The notes beneath the pieces are model-generated. The model was not told where the DNA came from, did no database searches, and saw nothing but the letters and a program-made list of their open reading frames with translations. Shown piece after piece: positions 1 to 5,526 of a stretch of 10,360 bases of DNA. Source of the stretch: JAQGJA01 sp965651535 (GTDB lineage Bacteria; Pseudomonadota; Alphaproteobacteria; Micavibrionales; SZUA-601); NCBI GenBank assembly GCA_965651535.1, contig CBFGSX010000053.1, positions 1 to 10,360 on the forward strand. Direction: 5' to 3'. How positions within the stretch are numbered: the stretch's first letter is position 1; each line of letters starts with the position of its first letter. Made by a program: the position numbers and the translations under genes.

Positions 1-651
1 ACCGGCGGCAAGCTTATCCTGTTGACTCTGTTCATCCTCGGCATCAACCGTTTGCTGGAATATGCACAAACTCGGGTCAGGATCAAACGTATCCCCGAGA
101 AAATCGTCAAGCATCTTGGCACCGAAGCCCTGTTTGGCATTCTCATGGTTTTTGTGCTTGTGTTTGGTTCGATCAGCGAAGCGCTCGGATTCCACTTTGT
201 AATTGGCGCCTTCTTCGGCGCACTGGTCATCAACCAAGACTTTTTCACTGCCGCACGTTATGCCGAGATCGAACGCACGCTGGCTTCGATCACCAGCGGC
301 TTTCTGGGGCCGATCTTCTTCGCTTATATCGGACTGGAGCTGAGCCTTGCCGAGTTCAAGGCCTATGGTTTCGTCGCCGCCGTACTGGCCGCGTCTATTG
401 CATCCAAGATTTTTGCCGGATGGCTGGGCGGAAAACTTATCGGCCTATCGGATGTAAAATCTCTGGGCATCGGCGTTATTCTCAACGGCCGCGGCATTAT
501 GGAGCTAGTGATCGCCAGCATCGCCTTCCAAAAAGGTTTTATCGGCCCAAAAGTTTTTTCGACACTCGTGCTAATGGGCGTTATCACAACTACAATCACA
601 CCCATTTTATTTAAACACTACGTCATGCCGAGGCTGGGGAAAAAACCCTAG
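1..651 (+). CDS. Cation:proton antiporter, CPA2 family (C-terminal part)
   Basis: The reading frame is open from base 1, so the gene starts upstream of the window; 216 codons remain. About six or seven hydrophobic membrane segments are visible, including a helix with LVFGSISEALGF, a GFLGPIFFAYIGLEL helix, and an Ala-rich helix ending in AGWLGGKL. The next segment carries NGRG (fragment residues 162-165) followed by IMEL, and the last is VFSTLVLMGVITTTITP. The NGRGxxEL helix and the final TTxTP helix are typical of the Na+/H+ exchanger domain of CPA2 (Kef/NapA-like) transporters. These proteins exchange monovalent cations (Na+ or K+) for protons across the inner membrane. The protein ends about 15 residues after the last helix, so it has no C-terminal TrkA-N/RCK domain as in KefB/KefC and is closer to NapA-type exchangers. 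Ion specificity cannot be read from this fragment. It converges on the HglS-like gene with only 9 bp between the stop codons. Confidence 0.88.
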   Translation, partial: TGGKLILLTLFILGINRLLEYAQTRVRIKRIPEKIVKHLGTEALFGILMVFVLVFGSISEALGFHFVIGAFFGALVINQDFFTAARYAEIERTLASITSGFLGPIFFAYIGLELSLAEFKAYGFVAAVLAASIASKIFAGWLGGKLIGLSDVKSLGIGVILNGRGIMELVIASIAFQKGFIGPKVFSTLVLMGVITTTITPILFKHYVMPRLGKKP

Positions 652-660
652 GATACTGAC

Positions 661-1662
661 TCAATTTTTTCTTGCTTCTTTGTTGCGCGTGGCGGCGAAG
701 ATATGCGCGGCGTTTTCCGGCAAGAAAGCCTCGTAACGCTTGCCATCCGCCCCCAGAGGACGCTCGATAATCTCGGCAAACGGCCCCGTCCAACGGATTT
801 TTCCGTACGACCCGTCATCCTCGCGCACCGTGTATTCGAACACGCCGGCTTCGACCTGGCTGCCGTCATCGTCTTCGGTGACGGCGAACTCGAACATCGG
901 CGACCTTACCGATGTCTGGAGTAAACCCTTTTCCTTGCTGCCCATGACGGATGGCAGCAATTCGCGCCCGGCCTTTTTGTGCCCTTCGGCGGTCGCCATC
1001 AGATCATTCGTCAAATAGGCAATATGGTTCATCGTCCCGTTGAGCAAAGTCCACGGTGCATATTGCGTACGCTCGTTGGTTTGCAGGATCGTCGAGCGAT
1101 GCGGCGGTTGCCACGGACGGTTAAGCGCGGTATAGGCGCGTTCGATCAAGCCCTTCGCAAGCGATTCCGGTATGGTCTCGCCCTGCGACAGCCGTGCTAA
1201 CCATGTTTTATCCTCATCCGTCAGCGGGTCTTTAGTATCCGCCAGATCGGCTGTGATTTTTGCGGCATCCATGGGATCAAGCTCATCCACCATCAATTCC
1301 GAGATGAACATTTTTGGCAAATCGGGGCGGTCCGCGGGATATTCCAGATGAATGGCGCGCACTTTCATATTGGGAAAATCGTAATTATATTCCTTGCCGT
1401 TTTCATCGACGCCGCGCTTCCATCCCAGCGGGCCGAAGACGCGTTCGATCGATGAAATGCCGCGCGGGATTTCACCCGTATCGCAGTAAAAACTGCGAAA
1501 GGCGATATGGTCCTCGCGCAATCCTTGCTTGTTCATCACCGGATCGGCGCTTACCGTCACGGCAAATTCGTTGCCGTAAGGAATTTTTTGCAGGTAATCC
1601 GCGCGCAGCTTGTAATAAATCTCCGCGCCGACATCGGACGCCTTGAGCATTTTTTCGGTCAT
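661..1662 (-). CDS. hglS: DUF1338 family 2-oxoadipate dioxygenase/decarboxylase (HglS-like)
   Basis: This 333-residue cytosolic protein matches the DUF1338 family. Characterised members (Pseudomonas putida HglS) are Fe(II)-dependent enzymes that convert 2-oxoadipate and O2 to D-2-hydroxyglutarate and CO2 in lysine catabolism. Seen here: DHIAFRSF with His52 and Arg56, NHIAYLTND with His213, and a late acidic strand GVFEYTVRE with Glu276 and Glu281. From memory, HglS binds metal through His70, His226 and Glu294 and has Arg74 near the substrate; the His-plus-four Arg spacing is kept exactly here. Glu276 is the likelier metal ligand but I cannot align it. The protein is shorter than YdcJ/HglS members of about 450 residues. 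ATG at 1662 is preceded by AAGGAGG six bases upstream. It is the last gene of a lysine-degradation-like operon, 10 bp after the aminotransferase. The family is clear; the substrate is inferred from family and neighbours. Confidence 0.85.
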   Translation of the reverse strand: MTEKMLKASDVGAEIYYKLRADYLQKIPYGNEFAVTVSADPVMNKQGLREDHIAFRSFYCDTGEIPRGISSIERVFGPLGWKRGVDENGKEYNYDFPNMKVRAIHLEYPADRPDLPKMFISELMVDELDPMDAAKITADLADTKDPLTDEDKTWLARLSQGETIPESLAKGLIERAYTALNRPWQPPHRSTILQTNERTQYAPWTLLNGTMNHIAYLTNDLMATAEGHKKAGRELLPSVMGSKEKGLLQTSVRSPMFEFAVTEDDDGSQVEAGVFEYTVREDDGSYGKIRWTGPFAEIIERPLGADGKRYEAFLPENAAHIFAATRNKEARKN

Positions 1663-1667
1663 GCAAG

Positions 1668-1674
1668 CCTCCTT
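1668..1674 (-). promoter_or_regulatory. Ribosome binding site overlapping upstream stop codon
   Basis: Read on the minus strand, the aminotransferase stop TAA runs directly into a consensus Shine-Dalgarno sequence (TAAGGAGG). The ATG of the HglS-like gene follows six bases later. This strong site fixes the start at 1662 and suggests that ribosomes finishing the aminotransferase can reinitiate on the next gene. Confidence 0.85.
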
Positions 1675-3001
1675 ATAAAGACTTTACCGCATCTTCGAAC
1701 AGATCCATGGCGACATTCGCCTCAGCTTCGCTCAGCACCAACGGCGGCGCAAAGCGGATCGAGCTCGTGCCGCAGCCCAACATCACAAGGCCGCGCTTAA
1801 AACCTTCTTGCAACAATTTCGACTTGGCCTGCGGATCGGGAATCGGCCCTTTGCTATCGTGCTTGACGATCTCGACGCCGATCATCAGACCCAGACCCCG
1901 CACTTCGCCAATGGCGGGATGCTGCATTTTTTGCAGGCGCGACAACATGACCTTGCCCACTTTTTCGGCGTTCTTCATGACACCGCTCTCCAGCAGCTCC
2001 AGCGTCTTGATTGCCGCCGCGATCGAAACGGGATTGCCGCCGAACGTGCTACCATGCACGGCTTCGGGCCAGTTCATCACGCTTTCCTTGGCCATGAAGG
2101 CCGAGAGCGGCATCCCCGAGGCGATCCCCTTGGCAGCGCAGATAATGTCCGGCTCGACGTCGAAATGCTCCATGGCAAAAAGTTTGCCCGTGCGGCCAAA
2201 GCCGGATTGCACTTCGTCGGCGATCAGCAAAATGCCGTGCTCGTCGCAAATCTTGCGCAGACCTTGCATGAATTCCTTGGACGGCACGAGATATCCGCCC
2301 TCGCCCTGCACCGGTTCGACACAAATCGCCGCCGTATCTTTCGGCGAGCAGACGCGCTTGAATAAATGCTCGGTGATATAATCCAGACAACCCTTGACCG
2401 TCGTCGGCGTTTCCGCGTCATGCGGACATTTATAAGTCTTGGGATAAAAGGCGTGAAAAATTCCCGGCAGAAGCGGGCCGAAATTTTCGCGGTAAATCAC
2501 CTTGGTCGAATTGGCGCTGATCGCCGCCAGCGTGCGCCCGTGAAATGCGCCGTAGAAACAGATGATATTCTGGCGCTTGGTGTGATAGCGCGCCAGCTTA
2601 ATCGCGCCTTCCCACGCCTCGACGCCGGAGTTTCCGAAAAACACGCGCGACGCGCCCGTGCCTTTGAGTTTTACCTTCGGCATGAGTTTTTCGGCGTATT
2701 CCGTCTGGATCGGCGTATAGAAAACCGGGCTGCACACATGGACGTATTGATCCGCCTGATCTTTGATTGCCTTGATAATTTCAGGATGGCTGTGCCCCAT
2801 GGTGGACACGGCAATACCCGCCGCCAGATCCATGAAACGGTTGCCGTCCACATCGAACAGCCAGACGCCCGTCCCGTGATCCATCACAAACGGATATTCG
2901 CGCGAGAACGAGGTTGACATGACCGCCTTGTCGCGCTTGACCATCTCGACCGCTTTCGGGCCGGGGAGCGCGGTTTTGATCTCGGGGCGTTCATAGGTCA
3001 T
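1673..3001 (-). CDS. Class III PLP aminotransferase, probable 2-aminoadipate aminotransferase
   Basis: This 442-residue fold-type I, PLP-dependent aminotransferase belongs to the acetylornithine/4-aminobutyrate/ornithine group. Seen: FDVDGNRFMDLAAGIAV (49-65), the phosphate-binding GNSGVEA (123-129), FYGAFHGRT (149-157), and EPVQGEGGY (229-237). The PLP-ring Asp262 lies in ADEVQSGFGRTG, the Schiff-base Lys291 in AAKGIASGMPLSA, and HGSTFGGNP is at 316-324. All catalytic positions are intact. Between an AASA-type dehydrogenase and a 2-oxoadipate enzyme, the best guess is transamination of 2-aminoadipate to 2-oxoadipate; P. putida is reported to use a class III enzyme for this step. Alternatives are L-lysine 6-aminotransferase, GABA or 5-aminovalerate aminotransferase, or a related amino-acid racemase. 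The start is ATG at 3001, which overlaps the dehydrogenase stop as ATGA with AGAGAGG upstream (3012-3018). The frame is open to 3115, but that extension lies within the dehydrogenase gene and looks non-homologous. Confidence 0.88.
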   Translation of the reverse strand: MTYERPEIKTALPGPKAVEMVKRDKAVMSTSFSREYPFVMDHGTGVWLFDVDGNRFMDLAAGIAVSTMGHSHPEIIKAIKDQADQYVHVCSPVFYTPIQTEYAEKLMPKVKLKGTGASRVFFGNSGVEAWEGAIKLARYHTKRQNIICFYGAFHGRTLAAISANSTKVIYRENFGPLLPGIFHAFYPKTYKCPHDAETPTTVKGCLDYITEHLFKRVCSPKDTAAICVEPVQGEGGYLVPSKEFMQGLRKICDEHGILLIADEVQSGFGRTGKLFAMEHFDVEPDIICAAKGIASGMPLSAFMAKESVMNWPEAVHGSTFGGNPVSIAAAIKTLELLESGVMKNAEKVGKVMLSRLQKMQHPAIGEVRGLGLMIGVEIVKHDSKGPIPDPQAKSKLLQEGFKRGLVMLGCGTSSIRFAPPLVLSEAEANVAMDLFEDAVKSL

Positions 3002-4569
3002 TTTTTCAAAGCCTCTCTGTCTAGCGGGATCGGGAATTGCACGCCTTGCGCCAGTTTCAACCCCTCGGGTTTGGCGTTCAGGCGGTTCGTGCTGCGGTTC
3101 ATATATTGTTTCCAACTGTCCGAGCCGCTTTCGCGCCCACCGCCCGTGGCCTTGTTGCCGCCGAACGCGCCGCCGATTTCCGCACCGGACGTGCCGTTAT
3201 TCACGTTGACGATGCCGTTATCGGCGTTGCGCAGGAAATACTCGGCTTCTTCTATATTTTGGGTGAAAATCGCCGCCGACAAGCCCTGCGGCACGTCGTT
3301 GTTCCATTTCACCGCCTGTTCCAGAGAAGTATAGCGCATGACGTATAAAATCGGCGCGAAAACCTCGTCCCTGACGACATCGGTTTGCGACGGCATTTTC
3401 ACGATGGCCGGACGCACATAATAGGCCTCCGGGTTTTTCTCAGCATGGACGCGTTCGCCGCCTGTGACCGTGCCGCCCTGCTCGGCGGCGAATTTCAACG
3501 CGTCCTGCATCCGTTCGAACGCCATTTTATCGATCAGCGGGCCGATCAGCGTCTTGCTGTCCAGAGGATTGCCGATCAAGGCCGCATCCAATTCACGATA
3601 GGCCTTTTCCAGATGCGGCCAGAGTTTGTCGAACACCGCGTCATGGATAAACAGGCGGCGCGTCGTGGTGCAGCGCTGCCCCGCCGTTCCTATCGCACCG
3701 AACAGCGTGGATTCCATCGCCAGAGGCATCGGCGCGCTGGGCGTGAAAATCACCGCGTTATTGCCGCCCAATTCCAGCAAACAGATGCGGCCCAAAGTTT
3801 TCGCCACCTCGGCCTGAACTTTTTCGCCCATGGCACAGGAACCCGTCGCGGAAATCAATGATACGCGCTTATCCGCAACCAAAGCCTCGCCGACTTCGCG
3901 CCCGCCAAGCAGCAAAGAGGATACGCCCTCCGGCACTTTGGTTTTCGTCTCGGCTTCAAAACGTCCGACAGCAAGTCGCCACAACGCGTCGCAGGCAATC
4001 GCACAAACCAGCGTTTTTTCGGACGGCTTCCACACATTCGCATTGCCGCATACGACCGACAGCGCCAGATTCCACATCCACACGGCGACCGGAAAATTGA
4101 ACGCAGAAATAATGCCGACCACCCCTTTGGGGTGCCAGCGTTCTTGCAATGTATGATGCGCCAATTCCGAAGGAAAAATCGACCCACCGATCTGGCGTGA
4201 CAGGCCGACCGCATATTCGGCGACGTCGATCATTTCCTGCACTTCGCCCATGGCTTCGGATTTGATCTTGCCCGCCTCGAGCGTCACGATATCCGACAGC
4301 GCCGATTTATGCTGACGCAGCACATCGCCGAAAATCCCGATCAGTCGCCCGCGCAGCGGCATCGGCACATCACGCCAGACCGCCGCGGCATCCGCAGCCG
4401 CGCCCACAATTCTTTCGACATCCTCGGCGCGGTGCAGGGTCAGCATGGCGACGCTCTCGCCCGTGATCGGCGAGCGCGCAGCGAAGCCGTCCTCTTGAAA
4501 GACCGTCGGTTTTTTTAGCCCGGTCGATTCAAAAAACGTGCTGATGACATGATGAGTCGGCGCGACCAT
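2998..4569 (-). CDS. amaB: ALDH7-family 2-aminoadipate semialdehyde dehydrogenase
   Basis: This 523-residue cytosolic NAD(P)+-dependent aldehyde dehydrogenase belongs to the ALDH7/antiquitin group, whose known role is oxidising 2-aminoadipate 6-semialdehyde (in equilibrium with piperideine-6-carboxylate) to 2-aminoadipate. Seen: SAFNFP with oxyanion Asn158, NVWKPSE with cofactor-binding Lys181, LELGGN with general base Glu266, GTAGQRCTTTRR with nucleophile Cys300, and RDEVFAP with Glu402. The ALDH7 signatures EYAVGLSRQIGG (118-129) and TSGAEIGGAFGGNKATGGGR (460-479) are present. Arg299 and the VQEMID segment (Glu112) correspond, by memory, to human ALDH7A1 residues that hold the aminoadipate end (Arg301, Glu121). 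Length is normal for the family. One oddity is NVNNGTSG where most ALDH7 proteins have NVNIPTSG. ATG 4569 has AGAGGTGA (4574-4581) four bases upstream. It heads the operon and its TGA overlaps the next ATG. Confidence 0.92.
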   Translation of the reverse strand: MVAPTHHVISTFFESTGLKKPTVFQEDGFAARSPITGESVAMLTLHRAEDVERIVGAAADAAAVWRDVPMPLRGRLIGIFGDVLRQHKSALSDIVTLEAGKIKSEAMGEVQEMIDVAEYAVGLSRQIGGSIFPSELAHHTLQERWHPKGVVGIISAFNFPVAVWMWNLALSVVCGNANVWKPSEKTLVCAIACDALWRLAVGRFEAETKTKVPEGVSSLLLGGREVGEALVADKRVSLISATGSCAMGEKVQAEVAKTLGRICLLELGGNNAVIFTPSAPMPLAMESTLFGAIGTAGQRCTTTRRLFIHDAVFDKLWPHLEKAYRELDAALIGNPLDSKTLIGPLIDKMAFERMQDALKFAAEQGGTVTGGERVHAEKNPEAYYVRPAIVKMPSQTDVVRDEVFAPILYVMRYTSLEQAVKWNNDVPQGLSAAIFTQNIEEAEYFLRNADNGIVNVNNGTSGAEIGGAFGGNKATGGGRESGSDSWKQYMNRSTNRLNAKPEGLKLAQGVQFPIPLDREALKK

Positions 4570-4642
4570 AGATTCACCTCTTTCCGGCCATTATCCATGA
4601 TAATCCAGAGTGCTTAAAGGAGGCTAAGTTTTCCTTAAAAAT
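4570..4642 (-). promoter_or_regulatory. Leader/promoter region of the lysine operon with 15-bp palindrome
   Basis: This 73-bp gap separates the exported-protein gene from the dehydrogenase and is the only plausible place for an operon promoter. It contains a perfect 6-3-6 palindrome, ATTATC CAT GATAAT, at 4590-4604. On the minus strand one arm (4590-4595) reads GATAAT, a 5/6 match to a -10 box about 20 bases before the ATG, with only a weak TTAAGC at -35 spacing. A dyad overlapping a -10 box would suit a repressor or Lrp/AsnC-type regulator, but no regulator gene is visible. The promoter call is weak; the palindrome itself is certain. Confidence 0.35.
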
Positions 4643-5134
4643 TCACTTTGTGCGTTGCGACGCGGCGGTGCAAAGCGGTTTCGAGCTTGCAATCGGCGTG
4701 GCGCGGTCGCTGACGGCGATCCAGGACTTGAAATCCTCGGGCTGCATCGCCTTTGCCGATTGATAAAGCTTGACCATATTACGACAAAACGTGCCGTTGG
4801 ACTGCATCGCGCGCATCGACGCATCATTGGCGATTTCCGTACGAAAGCTGTGCAGCGCGCGCTCGGGGCTGGGCTTCTTGTTCTGACGGAACCACGCGAT
4901 CAGGCGGTTTTCCTCGGCTTTGATAATCTCCTGATGGCGCGCGGTAAAATCCCGATACGTGCCGTAAGCGTCATGGCCGTATGGCTTCGGACACAACATC
5001 CCGATCACCATGAGCTGCGTATGAAAGCGGATCGCCTGTTCGGCGCGGTATTGCTCGGGCGTGTAACACGCCGCCGCAAAAACCTGCGTTGTGGAAAAAA
5101 AGAAAATAACGGCCAAGGCGGCGATTTTTTTCAT
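4643..5134 (-). CDS. Exported four-cysteine protein of unknown function
   Basis: This small 163-residue protein is not recognised. The N-terminus MKKIAALAVIFFFSTTQVFA is a classic Sec signal peptide (Lys-Lys, hydrophobic core, V-F-A before the cut), with likely cleavage after residue 20 or 21, giving a periplasmic or secreted mature protein of about 142 residues. The mature part has exactly four cysteines (23, 48, 117, 155), enough for two disulfides. It looks helical and charged in the middle (for example HQEIIKAEENRLIAWFRQ), with no further membrane segment. The start is placed at ATG 5134, which overlaps the cutA stop as ATGA and has AAGGA nine bases upstream (5144-5148). An in-frame ATG at 5155 would add seven residues in front of the signal peptide and is less likely. 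Translational coupling to cutA hints at a shared job in metal or redox stress, but this is inference from position only. Confidence 0.8.
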   Translation of the reverse strand: MKKIAALAVIFFFSTTQVFAAACYTPEQYRAEQAIRFHTQLMVIGMLCPKPYGHDAYGTYRDFTARHQEIIKAEENRLIAWFRQNKKPSPERALHSFRTEIANDASMRAMQSNGTFCRNMVKLYQSAKAMQPEDFKSWIAVSDRATPIASSKPLCTAASQRTK

Positions 5135-5445
5135 GCCAGATTTTCCTTGACCCATGCCATGTAATCTTCGTTCGCGCCATCGGCTTCCCAGACGGCGATC
5201 GCCGGAACCTTATAGCCGTGATGCGTCTTGATGATATGCCCGGCGGTATCGCTTTTGTCGGGGGTTGTTTTCACCAGCATGGGAATCTCGGAAGTGTGCT
5301 CGACTTTTCCTTCCCATCGGTAAAAGGATTCAGCCGGCGACAGAATATTGACGCAGGCCGCCGCATTCTGGCCGATCAGGAACTGGGCGATCTTTTTCGC
5401 CTCGTCCACCGAACCGCAGAGCGTGTAAATCATCGAAAGTTTCAT
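5131..5445 (-). CDS. cutA: CutA1 divalent-cation tolerance protein
   Basis: This 104-residue protein has the normal length and pattern of CutA1. Seen: the MIYTLCGSVDEAKKIA first strand and helix, the conserved AACVNI (29-34), SFYRWEGKVE (40-49), EIPMLVKTT (53-61), HGYKVPAIAVW (76-86) and the C-terminal YMAWV. CutA1 proteins form trimeric, ferredoxin-like-fold complexes in the cytoplasm. The E. coli gene was named for copper tolerance, but the molecular function is still unsettled. ATG 5445 has only a poor Shine-Dalgarno sequence; an internal ATG at residue 5 (5433) is possible but would trim the first strand. It is the first gene of a two-gene unit, its TGA overlapping the start of the exported protein. 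A plausible promoter lies 31 bases upstream. Confidence 0.93.
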   Translation of the reverse strand: MKLSMIYTLCGSVDEAKKIAQFLIGQNAAACVNILSPAESFYRWEGKVEHTSEIPMLVKTTPDKSDTAGHIIKTHHGYKVPAIAVWEADGANEDYMAWVKENLA

Positions 5446-5476
5446 CTTTGCAATCTATTTTGTAAAAGCCGACCCA

Positions 5477-5504
5477 AATATAGCGGATAAGCTTACAGAG
5501 GCAA
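5477..5504 (-). promoter_or_regulatory. Candidate sigma-70-type promoter for cutA
   Basis: On the minus strand, TTGCCT (5499-5504, 4/6 to TTGACA) is followed after 16 bases by TATATT (5477-5482, 5/6 to TATAAT). It sits in the 81-bp gap between the exoprotein stop and cutA and would give a leader of about 25 bases. The match is found by eye only. No convincing terminator for the exoprotein gene is visible in the same gap. Confidence 0.45.
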
Positions 5505-5526
5505 TATGTTGAGTTCGACAGGGAAA

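Noticed and set aside
634..651. Hairpin CTGGGG-AAAAAA-CCCTAG over the antiporter stop codon as a terminator
   Set aside because: The stem is only six pairs with a G-T pair, and the nearest T-run on the plus strand starts 13 bases later, so it is not a canonical intrinsic terminator.
1707..2381. 224-codon open frame on the plus strand inside the aminotransferase
   Set aside because: It is antisense to intact PLP motifs; the Ser/Pro/Leu-rich translation is typical of an antisense shadow.
3002..3115. Longer N-terminus for the aminotransferase
   Set aside because: The extra 38 residues are Arg/Pro/Glu-rich, lie wholly within the dehydrogenase gene and do not look like the family's N-terminus; the ATGA overlap with AGAGAGG explains the start better.
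4605..4642. TTAAGGA / TCCTTTAA hairpin after the exported-protein gene as a terminator
   Set aside because: The stem needs a bulge, is AT-rich and has no following T-run on the minus strand.
5135..5155. Upstream ATG start for the exported protein
   Set aside because: It would put seven residues (MGQGKSG) before a textbook MKK signal peptide, and the start at 5134 has the ATGA overlap and a Shine-Dalgarno sequence.
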